Below the pieces are notes generated by a model that ran no database searches, had not been told where the DNA came from, and saw only the letters and a program-made list of their open reading frames with translations. Source: JAENVT01 sp963805445 (lineage in GTDB: Bacteria; Actinomycetota; Acidimicrobiia; Acidimicrobiales; Ilumatobacteraceae). From it: DNA of 64,000 nt. The stretch lies in the NCBI GenBank assembly GCA_963805445.1, contig CAWDUI010000003.1:62001-126000 (forward strand), in the 5' to 3' direction. The position numbers and the translations under genes are program-made. Of this stretch, positions 9,836 to 18,947 are shown piece after piece (the first letter of the stretch is position 1; every line of letters starts with the position of its first letter).

Positions 9836-9867
9836 GGTATCACTGCCTCGACACGACTCGGAGAACC

Positions 9868-12800
9868 ATGACGACAACCGCCCCGGCATCGGCAACATCC
9901 GCCGAAGGCGGCTTTCGGCTCATCGCCGAATCGATCCCGCACATCGTGTGGACACTCTCGCCCGATGGTTCGGTGGCGTACGCGAATCGGCAGGCCACGA
10001 CGTATGCCGGGTGGCGGGCCAGTCAGATCCATCGCTGGGACTGGCTGTCGCTTTCACATCCCGACGACGCCGACGAGGCTCGCGTTGCGTGGGAGCTGGC
10101 AGTTCTGGCAGAGAACTCGTGCGACCTCGACGTTCGCCTCCGACGGTTCGATGGAACGTATCGGTGGCACGCACTGCACTGCGCTCCCATTCGCGATCCT
10201 GAGCGCGGACTGATCGAATGGATCGGCACGGCGACCGACATCGATGACGCCAGGCAACGCGAGGGCGGCCTGTATCGTGCTGAACGCCGCTCGAACGAGA
10301 CGTTGCATCTGCTCGAGCTTCTCCAGTCGAAAGCGCCGGTCGGCTTCGGGTTCGTGGACCGAAGCTTCAAGATGGTCCATCTCAACGACACGTTGGCCGC
10401 GGCGGCGAGCGGATTGACCGTGGCCGAGATGATCGGTCGATCAGTTGCCGACATCGTGCCGGAGATGTGGGCCGAGCTCGAGGTGTCGTACCGACGCGTG
10501 TTGGATGAAGGGCTGGCGATTCTGAACGTCGAGATCGACGGCCCGTCGACTCCGGATCCTGCCGACCGGCACCGCTATCTGACGAACCACTACCCGGTCA
10601 GGTCGAACGGCGAGATCGTCGGGATCGGCCTCGTCGTGGTCGACATCACTGACCGGACGCACGCCAACGAGGCGCTGCAATTCCAAGCCGAGCTCCTCGC
10701 CGCGGCCGGTCAGGCCATCGTTGCCGTCGACGTCAACCGCATCGTGATCTATTGGAACCGAGCCGCCGAGGTGATGTACGGCTGGTCGATGGACGAGGCC
10801 ATTGGACGGCCCTCGGTCGAGCTGATCCCCCACGTCGAGGCGCCCGACCGCGCCAGCACGATGAGAGCCACGATGCTCAGCGGCCAGACCTGGAAAGGCG
10901 ACTACGACGTCACGCTCCGCGACGGCAGGCGCATCACGGTCCTCGTGACCAACACTCCGGTGTTCGACCAGGCCGGAGAGCTGGTGGCGATCATCGGCTC
11001 GTCGATCGACATCAGCGAGCGCAAGGCGGCGGAAGCCACCGCGCGCCGGCTGGCCGCAATCGTCGATGGTTCCGGCGATGCGATCATCGGCACGACCAAC
11101 GACGGCGTCGTCACGAGCTGGAACCCGGCGGCGGTGGATCTGTTCGGATACACCTCCGAAGAGATCATCGGTCGCCCGATCTCCGTCATCGCGCCGGGAG
11201 ACCAGGCCCTCGAGCAGAGCGGCGTCCGCGACCGTCTCACCACAGCGGGCCACCACGAGCACCTCGAGACAACGCGACGCCGCAAGGACGGCACCATCGT
11301 CGACGTCTTGATCACCGCGTCGACATCGAAAGACGAGAACGGCGCTGTCGTCGGCCTCTCGATGATCGCTCAGGACATCACCGAGCGAATTGCGGTCCAG
11401 CGTTCGCTCGAAGCGAGTCGACGACGGCTCGCCGAGGCGCAGCGCACGGCCCAACTCGGCAGCTTCGAGTTCGACACCCTGACGGGCAAGCTGACGTGGT
11501 CGGATGAGTACTGCCGCATCTTGGGCCTCGACCCCGACGTGACACCCGCACGTGAGCTGTTCATGTCGATGGTCCACCCGCACGACACTGCTGCTGTGTC
11601 GGCGATGTGGGCCACCACGACTCGAGATGGAGGCGCGGTCGACCTCGAGTTCCGAATCATCCGTCCCGATACACAGGTCCGGTCCATGCGCGCTCCACGC
11701 GGTACCCGAGATCGCCCACGACGGCTCGGTCCGCAGAGTGGTCGGGACGATGATGGACAGCACGGCTCAGATCGAGGCCGATCGGGTGCGACGAGCGGCG
11801 GAACTGCGGTTCGAGATCGGCTTCGAGCAGTCGGCGATCGGCGCTGCGATCGCAGATCTTCGCGGCATCCCGATTCGGGTCAATCCGGCTGCCTGCCTGT
11901 TCTTCGAACACGACGAGGCGATGCTGGTCGGAGAAAAGTGGATCCAATACACCCACCCCGACGAGGTTCCCCTGGGCCAGGCCGTGTTGAGCCGCCTCGC
12001 GGATGGCCGCGATGTCTACGAGGACGAGCGCCGATTTCTGCGGCCCGACGGCAGCGTCGTGTGGGCTCTGACGCACGTGACGCTGGTACACGACGAGTTG
12101 GACGAGCCCGAGTACTTCTTCGTGCAACTGCAAGACATCACGACGCGCAAGGCGATGGAGGAGGAGCTCGCACACCAGGCTCTGCACGACTCGCTGACCG
12201 GCCTTCCCAATCGCGCCCTGCTGAACGATCGTCTCGTGCAGGGCCTCGCCCGCGCTCGACGAAGCGGCTCGCAGCTGGCGGTGATGTTCCTGGACATCGA
12301 CCAGTTCAAGACCATCAACGACTCGCTGGGACACAATGCCGGTGACGACCTGTTGCGACACGCCGCGTCGCGGATAGCGAACGCCATTCGCCCTGGCGAC
12401 ACCGTTGCACGATTCGGTGGCGACGAGTTCGTCGTGGTGTGCGACGACGTGACACCGTGCCAGACCGAGCAGGTCGCCGAACGCGTGCTCGATGCGCTGC
12501 GTCACCCGTGGCTGATCGGAACCCAGGAGATGCACGTCACCGCCAGCCTGGGCATTGCGATGACCGATCGTGCGGCGACGCCGGAGAGTCTCCTGCGGGA
12601 CTCCGACGCTGCCATGTATCTCGCCAAGGAGCGCGGCGGGGGACGAATCGAGATGTTCGATGAGGCGCTGCGATTCAAGGCCGACCGCCGCTTGGTCACT
12701 GCGTCGGCCCTGCACCGCGCCCTCGACCGCGACGAGTTCGTGGTGCAGTACCAACCCATCGTCGATCTCGTCACCGGCACCATGATCGGCGCCGAGGCGC

Positions 12801-13492
12801 TGGTTCGCTGGAACCATCCCGAGCACGGCCTGGTGATGCCCGAGGACTTCATCGCCTCCGCCGAGGAGACGGGGATCATCGTCCAGATCGGTGAGCGTGT
12901 GCTCGAACAGGCCTGTCGCGACCTGGCCACGTGGCAATGCCTGGCAGCCTCGATCGACGACCGCGCCCGGTTGTCGATCGCCGTCAACCTCTCCGTGCGC
13001 CAACTGCTCGCGCCCGACATTGCCGTCATGATCGCGGACATCCTCGATCGCACGAGTGTGCGCCCCGGCGATCTCTGTCTCGAACTGACCGAGAGCGTCT
13101 TCATGCAAGACGTCGCCTACTTCGAGCGAATGCTCGGTGGTCTCAAGGCGCTGGGCGTCGACCTGGCGATCGACGACTTCGGGACGGGCTACTCGTCGCT
13201 GAACTACCTCAAGTCGTTCCCCGTCGACGGGGTGAAGATCGATCGTGTCTTCGTCGACGGTCTTGGGACCGATCCGCACGACACCGCCCTGGTGGCTGCC
13301 ATCGTTGCGATGGCCAAGGCCCTCGAACTGGAGGTGACCGCAGAAGGGGTCGAGACGCGCCAGCAGTTGGACGGCCTCCAGACCCTGGGTGTGCGGAGGG
13401 CACAAGGCTTCTACCTGGCCCGACCGATGCCGGCCGGCGAGATCGCCGAACTCGTCTCACAGTCCAACCGTTGGGTTGTCGACTGCCGCTGA
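9868..13492 (+). CDS. Cytoplasmic multi-PAS GGDEF-EAL c-di-GMP protein (one frameshift)
   Basis: About 1,208 residues with no membrane helices. About six PAS repeats fill the first 765 residues: examples are SIPHIVWTLSPDGSVAYANR near 20, GQAIVAVDVNRIVIYWNRAA near 285, IVDGSGDAIIGTTNDGVVTS near 400 and FEQSAIGAAIADLRGIPIRV near 650. A GGDEF domain follows with intact RFGGDEFVVV and FLDIDQFKTINDSLGH, then an EAL domain with GAEALVRWNHP, NLSVRQLLAPD, ELTESVFM, DDFGTGYSSLNYL and KIDRVFVDG. One frame change near 11,695 falls inside the fifth PAS domain, where homology continues directly. It is probably a multi-input c-di-GMP sensor; the PAS ligands are unknown. The ATG at 9868 follows the amidase gene by 57 nt. 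Confidence 0.88.
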
Positions 13493-13565
13493 ACACAGCG
13501 CTTCTCGGTCGTGTAACGCGTCCATCGGCTGTATCGCCCATCCCACGACGCTCGCCTCGCACGCG

Positions 13566-14212
13566 CTACACGATCGCGCCAACATCATGAGGTGACGGCG
13601 TCGTCAAAACCAGTGCCGAATGACCTTCAATCGCCGGGCATGATGGACGTTCACGGACGCTCATGGCTGCGGGCCGATCAGCTGGCCGGCGAGGCAACCG
13701 GTCGAGGAAGCGGAGCGCGGCCCGTGACGACTCTTGACGCCACAGATCGACGACGTCGACGGGCGCGTCCACGGCGTGCTCGACGGCCATCGCGTCGGCA
13801 AGCTCGACAAGACGCACGTGCTGGCGGTCGAGCATGTCGTCGACGGCGACGCCACACCAATCGGCGATGAATCAACTTCAGGAGCAGTTCGCTGCGCAGA
13901 TCACGGAGGTGGGCGACCGGTGTGCGGAGCCACGTACGCAGCTGCGCCCGCCCGCTGCGGGTGGCGGCCAGGATCGTGCGGTTGCCGCCCGCGATTCCCG
14001 GCTCCTCTCCCACCGCATGGACGAAGCCGCGCGCCGTCAACTGGTCGAGCGACCGGTACGTCAGGGCACGCGACATCGACCACACACGACCGATGTCGCC
14101 CATCGGCTTCAGCCGTGCCGCAACGGCGAAGCCATGCGTGGGTTCCGGGTACAGGATCCCGAGGCAGACCCACTCGCCGAGCAGGAGACTGCTGTGCGGT
14201 CGTTCGGGGCAC
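13566..14212 (-). CDS. PadR-family transcriptional regulator (frameshifted)
   Basis: The reverse strand encodes a PadR winged helix: LLLGEWVCLGILYPEPTHGF, then SMSRALTYRSLDQLTARGFV and GGNRTILAATRSGRAQLRTW, with HLRDLRSELLLKLIH before the C-terminal dimerisation helix (RQHVRLVELADAMA, later DVVDLWRQESSRAALRFLDR). The frame changes near 14,190 and 13,860. The likely start is GTG at 14,210-14,212, three bases after the msrB stop, followed by MPRTTAQ, which joins to LLLGEWV after a one-base correction. The C-terminal end is uncertain after the second break. PadR proteins are usually repressors; position downstream of msrB suggests an operon with it. Confidence 0.65.
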
Positions 14213-14214
14213 CG

Positions 14215-14619
14215 TCAGGTGTCGTTCGGGTCCGAGACGAGATCGAGCGCAAGGCTGTTCATGCAGTACCGCTGACCGGTCGGGGCCGGGCCGTCGGGGA
14301 AGAGGTGGCCAAGGTGCGACCCGCACCGCTTGCACCGGACCTCGGTGCGGATCATCCCGTGGCTGGCGTCTTCGATCAGATCGACCGCTTCGGCCGCCTT
14401 CGTCTGGTAGAAGCTCGGCCAGCCACTGCCCGACTCGTACTTGGCGGCCGAGTCGAACAGCTCGGCACCGCACGCTGCACAGTGGTACGTGCCGTCGGCA
14501 TGTTCATTGACGTACTTGCCGCTCCAGGCCCGCTCGGTTCCAGCCCGTCGCAGCACCTCGTACTGCTCCGGCGTCAACGTCGCACGCCAATCGGCTTCAC
14601 TGCGTTCGATCTCAGGCAT
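14215..14619 (-). CDS. msrB: Peptide-methionine (R)-S-oxide reductase
   Basis: A 134-residue MsrB that reduces methionine-R-sulfoxide in oxidised proteins. It carries both zinc CxxC pairs (HCAACGAELF and RCKRCGSHLGH), the GSGWPSFY substrate-site motif and the catalytic Cys in GQRYCMNSLAL. The ATG at 14,617-14,619 (MPEIERSEADW) has a good GGAGGA ribosome-binding site 6 nt upstream. The same open frame continues upstream into modA sequence, but that reading is out of frame with ModA's true C-terminus, so no fusion is implied. The PadR gene follows after 2 nt. Confidence 0.93.
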   Translation of the reverse strand: MPEIERSEADWRATLTPEQYEVLRRAGTERAWSGKYVNEHADGTYHCAACGAELFDSAAKYESGSGWPSFYQTKAAEAVDLIEDASHGMIRTEVRCKRCGSHLGHLFPDGPAPTGQRYCMNSLALDLVSDPNDT

Positions 14620-14678
14620 CGTCAATCCTCCGTGGAGACTGCGGCGGGTGTGCGCCGCTGAGCTCGAGAGTATCGAAC

Positions 14679-15458
14679 TCAAGGCGCGAGAAAGCCGTAC
14701 TTGGCGAGGATTGCCTGACCGGCGTCGCCGGCGACGAAGTCGACGAATGCGTGCGCCCCGGCTGATGTTGGTGGCTTCCTTGGTCACGACCATCTGGTAG
14801 TCGTTGACGACGTTGATGTCGGCGGGGATCTCCACGCCATCGGCAAGATCACCGGCAGCCGTGACATCAGTGAGGTACACGATGCCCGCATCGGCTTCGC
14901 CCGCGGTCACCTTCGTCACCACGCCTTTGACCTTGTCTTCCAAGCTCTTCGGCGCGGCGGTCACACCGGCGTTGCTGCAGGACCGCCGCAGCGCTCTTCC
15001 CGCACGGGACCGTATCGGCGCACAGCACGACGATCAGGTCCGACTTCGCCAGATCGGCGACTCCGCTGATCGCCTTCGGATTGCCTTTCTCGACGATGAT
15101 CTCCATCGTGTTCTGGGCGATCGACACCGACTCGCCGGCACTCTCGCCCGCATTGCTCAACTTGGTCATGAACGAATCGTCGGCCGAGGCGAAGACGTCG
15201 GCCGGTGCACCCTGCCCGATCTGCGTGACGAGATCGCCGGAACCGGCGAAGTCGAGCGTGATGTTTGCATCGTGGTTGACGATCTCGAATGCGTGCGCCG
15301 ATCTCGGTGAACGCCTCGGTCAGCGAGGACGCCGCGAACACCACGATGTCACCCGACACCGCCGTCGACGCCGCCGACTCGGAGTCCGAGCCGCACGATG
15401 CGACGACCAGACCGGAGACGACGATGGCGGCGACACGCAGTCGACGTGCTCTCAGCAT
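14679..15458 (-). CDS. modA: Molybdate ABC transporter substrate-binding lipoprotein (frameshifted)
   Basis: About 260 residues when three frames are joined. The N-terminus is a lipoprotein signal (RRLRVAAIVVSGLVVASCGS). Next comes GDIVVFAASSLTEAFTEIG, the characteristic ModA opening, then ITLDFAGSGDLVTQIGQGAP, GNPKAISGVADLAKSDLIVV, ADAGIVYLTDV, NDYQMVVTKEATN and a C-terminal FVDFVAGDAGQAILAKYGF. Frames change near 15,300, 14,970 and 14,765; homology continues across each. The TGA at 14,679-14,681 follows FLAP. ModA binds molybdate or tungstate outside the membrane for a ModBC permease, but modB and modC are not in this window downstream, where msrB follows on the same strand. Confidence 0.8.
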
Positions 15459-15517
15459 GGTCGAACAATAGTCACGGATTGACTAATCATCCGAGTCGGG
15501 CATGCTCACCGCAGCGG

Positions 15518-15566
15518 GAAGTGTGCAGGTTCGATGCGAACTGTCTGCAGCCAACTGCCACACTTC
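15518..15566. repeat. Intergenic imperfect hairpin between the CDF exporter and modA
   Basis: GAAGTGTG at 15,518-15,525 pairs with CACACTTC at 15,559-15,566, and pairing extends imperfectly inward. It lies 16 nt downstream of the exporter stop and 60 nt upstream of modA, so it could terminate the first or regulate the second. The left arm plus spacer, GAAGTGTG-N2-GGTTCGAT, recurs exactly at 45,300-45,317 in another 3' intergenic gap, hinting at a small repeat family. Confidence 0.4.
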
Positions 15567-15581
15567 GCACACTCGATGCCG

Positions 15582-16518
15582 CTACCAGTTGACGTCGTCG
15601 CAGCCGTGGTGATCTTCGGGCTCGACCTGCAGCGTGGCGTGTTTGATGCCGTGTCGATCGGCCAACAGGTGTCGGGCCTGGTCGAGCACAGAGTGGGAGT
15701 CGGTCCCGACAGCCACCATCAGGTGGGCGGTGGCGACTTCCATCTCCGAGGTCAGCGTCCAGACGTGAACATCGTGCACGTCGACGACGCCGTCGATGGT
15801 GCCGAGCTCGCGCTGCAGTGCGGGGATGTCGAGGTGCTCGGGTGCGGCCTGCACCAGCACCTGCAGGGCCTCGCGGCCGAGCCGCCACGCGCGCGGGAGG
15901 ATGAACACGCCGATCACGGCACCGATCACGGGATCCACCCACGTCCAGCCGGTGATTCCCCACACGATCGCCGCGGCGATCACGCCGATCGACCCGAGCG
16001 TGTCGGATACCACCTCGAGGTACGCCCCGCGCATGTTGAGGCTTTCCTTCGCCCCGGCGCGCAACAGCAAGAAGGCGGCCGCATTGACCGCCGAGGCCGA
16101 GGATCCCGACGACGAGCACCGGAGTGGACGCGACCTCCGGAGCGTCACCCAACCGGCCGACGGCCTCGAACAGCACGTACCCGGCAACCGCAAACAGCAG
16201 CGCGGCGTTGACCAGGGCAGCCAGGATCTCCAGGCGGTACAGCCCGAACGTTCGCTGGGGATGCACTCGCGCCCCGGATGCGGCATGGATTGCCGCCAAC
16301 GCCATTCCGAGCCCGAGCGCATCGGTGGCCATGTGGCCGGCATCCGACAGGAGCGCAAGCGAGCCGGTCACGACACCGACGATGACCTGCACCGCCAGGA
16401 ACACGACGATCAGCACGAACGAGATGAAGAGCGGCTTGATGTGCCTCGCACCGGCTCGTAGTGCCGCCGCGCCGTGATCGTGACCACCATGACCGGCGTG
16501 GTTGCGATCACCGCTCAT
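15582..16518 (-). CDS. Cation diffusion facilitator (Zn/Co/Cd exporter), one frameshift
   Basis: About 312 residues of CDF type. It has a His-rich cytosolic N-terminus (HAGHGGHDHG), six transmembrane helices starting FISFVLIVVFLAVQVIVGVV, and the metal-site motif ALLSDAGHMATDALGLGMAL (the D-x-x-x-D/H pattern of TM2). A second site sits in TM5 (EVVSDTLGSIGVIAAAIV). The cytosolic domain follows: DIPALQRELGTIDGVVDVHD, then VHVWTLTSEMEVATAHLMV. The frame changes once near 16,095. The C-terminal HHGCDD is another possible metal-binding end. It exports divalent cations using the proton gradient; the metal is not decided by sequence. The start ATG is at 16,516-16,518. Confidence 0.85.
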
Positions 16519-16616
16519 TCGTCGCGCACGCCTTGTCGGTCATGGGTGATGCACTCCGTCGAAAGGGTTGATCGGACTGTAGCCGAATCGAGTCAATTCC
16601 CCAGCTGTTGGGGAGC

Positions 16617-16649
16617 GTTCACTCCTCGTTCACTTCCCGTTCATCCGTA
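16617..16649 (+). promoter_or_regulatory. PHO box: three 11-nt direct repeats upstream of pstS
   Basis: GTTCACTCCTC, GTTCACTTCCC and GTTCATCCGTA start at 16,617, 16,628 and 16,639, exactly 11 nt apart. This is the direct-repeat-unit layout of actinobacterial PhoP (PhoR/PhoP) binding sites, where 11-nt units beginning GTTCA are arranged head to tail. The box lies 72-104 nt upstream of the pstS start codon, a fitting activator position. The repeats are seen directly; PhoP binding is inferred from the family. Confidence 0.8.
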
Positions 16650-16720
16650 CATCCCTTCCGTGTCAACTTCGATCTTTACGGTGACCGGCGTTGTTCATCC
16701 CCAATGAAGGAGACACATTC

Positions 16721-17914
16721 GTGAACCCAGTCAAGCGGCGACTCGTACTCGCCGGAATCATCTCGCTCTCGCTCGTCGCCGCGGCGTGCGGCAGCGACAG
16801 CAAGGCCGACACCACTGCCGCCCCGGCCGTCACTTCGGCGCCGACGGCAACCGAAGCACCGGCCGCAACGACCACCGAGCCAGGTGCGGCGACCACCGCC
16901 GAGGCTGCGCCGACGACTGCAGCCGCCGAACCGACGGTCGACTTCTCGAAGCTGTCGGGAAGCCTCGTCGGTAGTGGGGCGACGTTCCCGAAGAGCTTCT
17001 ACGACGATGCGATCGCCACGCTGGCAGACATCGCTCCCGATCTGACCGTGGAGTACGGCGGCGGCGGTTCCGGCAAGGGCCAGACCGACCTGCAGACCAA
17101 CGTGGTCGACTTCGCCGGCACCGACGGTGTCGTCAAGGCCGAGGACAAGTCGAAGTACACCGGTGGCGAGTTCGTCTACGTCCCGACGGTGATTGCCCCG
17201 ATCACGCTGTCGTACAACCTGCCGAGCGTCGCCAAGCTGCAACTGTCGCCCACGAGCATCGCGGCCATCTTCCAGCGCGAGATCACCAAGTGGAACGATC
17301 CGCTGATCGCCGCCGACAATGCCGGCGTCACGCTTCCCGACAGCGACATCGTCGTGGCCGTTCGCGCTGATCCATCAGGCACAACCGAGAACTTCACCAA
17401 GTTCATCAACGCGGCTGCCGGGCCGGACGCCGGTGGAACTTGGAAGGGTGGTGCAGCAAAGGACTACGCCTTCCCGGAGGACACGCTGCGCGGTGACGGC
17501 AACAGTGGCGTCGCCCAGATCATCTCGACCACCGAGGGCGCCGTCGGCTACGTGGACCTCAGCGATGCGAAGGCGAACAACTTGGTGGTCGCTGCCGTCA
17601 TGAACAAGGCGGGCAAGTACGTCGAGCCCACGCTCGAGGGAACGACTGCTGCCGCCGAGGGCGCCAAGATCAACGACGACCTGACCTACTTCCTCGGCTG
17701 GGCCGATGGCGACAAGTCCTACCCGATCGCGGCTCAGACCTGGATCATCGCCTACACCAAGCAGGCCGATCCCGCCAAGGCCGAGACCCTCCGTGGGTTC
17801 TTGACCTACCTGCTCACCGATGGGCAGAAGGCTGCCGAGGCGATCGACTTCGCACCGCTGCCCGCAGAGCTGCAGGCCAAGGCGTTGCTGAACATCGCCA
17901 AGATCGGCGCCTGA
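16721..17914 (+). CDS. pstS: Phosphate ABC transporter substrate-binding lipoprotein PstS
   Basis: A 397-residue exported phosphate-binding protein. It has a lipoprotein signal (LVLAGIISLSLVAAACGS) and then a low-complexity Thr/Ala/Glu linker of about 55 residues that probably spans the cell wall. The PstS fold opens GSLVGSGATFPKSFYDDAI, with YGGGGSGKG and DFAGTDG as phosphate loops, and later ITKWNDPLI, RADPSGTTENF and GAVGYVDLS. The GTG at 16,721 is chosen over an in-frame ATG at 16,691 because AAGGAGAC lies 6-13 nt upstream and the signal peptide then begins normally. It heads the pst operon behind the PHO box and is separated from pstC by a strong stem-loop. Confidence 0.95.
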   Translation: MNPVKRRLVLAGIISLSLVAAACGSDSKADTTAAPAVTSAPTATEAPAATTTEPGAATTAEAAPTTAAAEPTVDFSKLSGSLVGSGATFPKSFYDDAIATLADIAPDLTVEYGGGGSGKGQTDLQTNVVDFAGTDGVVKAEDKSKYTGGEFVYVPTVIAPITLSYNLPSVAKLQLSPTSIAAIFQREITKWNDPLIAADNAGVTLPDSDIVVAVRADPSGTTENFTKFINAAAGPDAGGTWKGGAAKDYAFPEDTLRGDGNSGVAQIISTTEGAVGYVDLSDAKANNLVVAAVMNKAGKYVEPTLEGTTAAAEGAKINDDLTYFLGWADGDKSYPIAAQTWIIAYTKQADPAKAETLRGFLTYLLTDGQKAAEAIDFAPLPAELQAKALLNIAKIGA

Positions 17915-17928
17915 CGAACCCACCTATA

Positions 17929-17960
17929 GTTGGGCCGGACTCTCCGGGGTCCGGCCCAAC
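17929..17960 (+). terminator. 12-bp perfect stem-loop between pstS and pstC
   Basis: GTTGGGCCGGAC (17,929-17,940) and GTCCGGCCCAAC (17,949-17,960) pair perfectly around an 8-nt loop, 15 nt after the pstS stop. No T-run follows. In pst operons the binding protein is needed in excess over the permease; a partial terminator or 3'-stabilising hairpin here would give that ratio. The structure is seen; its effect is inferred. Confidence 0.65.
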
Positions 17961-17985
17961 TGAAGTGGACGAGTCAAGGAGATCC

Positions 17986-18945
17986 ATGAGCACTTCGCCG
18001 GCCGATCCGACCGATCTGCGCCCGAAACGGCAGATCCTCGACCGCCTCTTCAGAGGCTCGACGTTCGGTGCGGGCGCACTGATCGTGATCGTGCTGGCGC
18101 TGATCGCCTACACCATCACGAACAAGTCGCTCCCGGTCATCCGCTCGGAGGGCACCGACTTCTTCACCGATCGACGATGGGTTCCGGCCAACGACGTCTT
18201 CGGTGCGCTGAGCTTCATCTACGGCACCGCGATCACCGCCCTGATCGCGGTGGTCATCTCGGTCCCGGTCAGCATCGGCATCGCCCTGTTCACCACCCAG
18301 GTCGCACCGATGTGGTTGAAGAAGTGGCTGGTGTCGCTCACCGATCTGGTCGCCGTCGTGCCCTCGGTGGTGTTCGGCCTGTGGGGCATCATCTTCCTCG
18401 CGCCGAAGCTCGTCGGCTTCTACAAGATGATCAGTGGCTGGTTCGACGGGTGGCCGGTGCTCGGCGACATCTTCGGCCGAGCCAACTCCGGTCGCACGTT
18501 CATGACCGCTGGCCTCATCCTGTCGGTGATGATCACCCCGATCATCACCTCGATCGCCCGCGAAGTGATCGAGACATGCCCGCAGACCGATCGCGACGGT
18601 GCGCTCGCGCTCGGTGCAACACGATGGGAGATGATCACCGGCGCGGTCCTCCCGCACTCGATGGTCGGAATCGTCGGCGCCGTGATGTTGGGCCTCGGTC
18701 GAGCGATGGGTGAGACCATCGCTGTCGCATTGGTGATCGGGTCGTCGCCGACCATCACCGCCAATCTCTTCTCGTCGGGCGATTCACTTCCGTCGGTCAT
18801 CGCCTTCCAATGGGGCGAAGCCACGGGGATCAAACGCAGCGCCCTCATCGCGATGGGCCTCACGCTCTTCATCCTCACCATCCTCGTCAACCTCACAGCG
18901 ACCGCAGTTGTCGGTCGGGCGACTCGACGGGTGCAGGGGGCCTAG
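17986..18945 (+). CDS. pstC: Phosphate ABC transporter permease PstC
   Basis: A 319-residue inner-membrane permease with six to seven helices. Recognisable segments are GALSFIYGTAITALIAVVIS, DLVAVVPSVVFGLWGIIFLA, SVMITPIITSIAREVIETCP and the cytoplasmic EAA-loop ALALGATRWEMI, then GIVGAVMLGLGRAMGETIAV. The ATG at 17,986 (MSTSPADP) has AAGGAG 5 nt upstream and is preferred to the in-frame ATG at 17,965. PstC pairs with PstA to form the channel. pstA starts 2 nt after its stop, so translation is probably coupled. Confidence 0.94.
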   Translation: MSTSPADPTDLRPKRQILDRLFRGSTFGAGALIVIVLALIAYTITNKSLPVIRSEGTDFFTDRRWVPANDVFGALSFIYGTAITALIAVVISVPVSIGIALFTTQVAPMWLKKWLVSLTDLVAVVPSVVFGLWGIIFLAPKLVGFYKMISGWFDGWPVLGDIFGRANSGRTFMTAGLILSVMITPIITSIAREVIETCPQTDRDGALALGATRWEMITGAVLPHSMVGIVGAVMLGLGRAMGETIAVALVIGSSPTITANLFSSGDSLPSVIAFQWGEATGIKRSALIAMGLTLFILTILVNLTATAVVGRATRRVQGA

Positions 18946-18947
18946 AC

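Noticed and set aside
14215..14964. A ModA-MsrB fusion protein
   Set aside because: ModA's conserved C-terminus lies in another frame and ends at 14,679, and msrB has its own ATG with a good ribosome-binding site.
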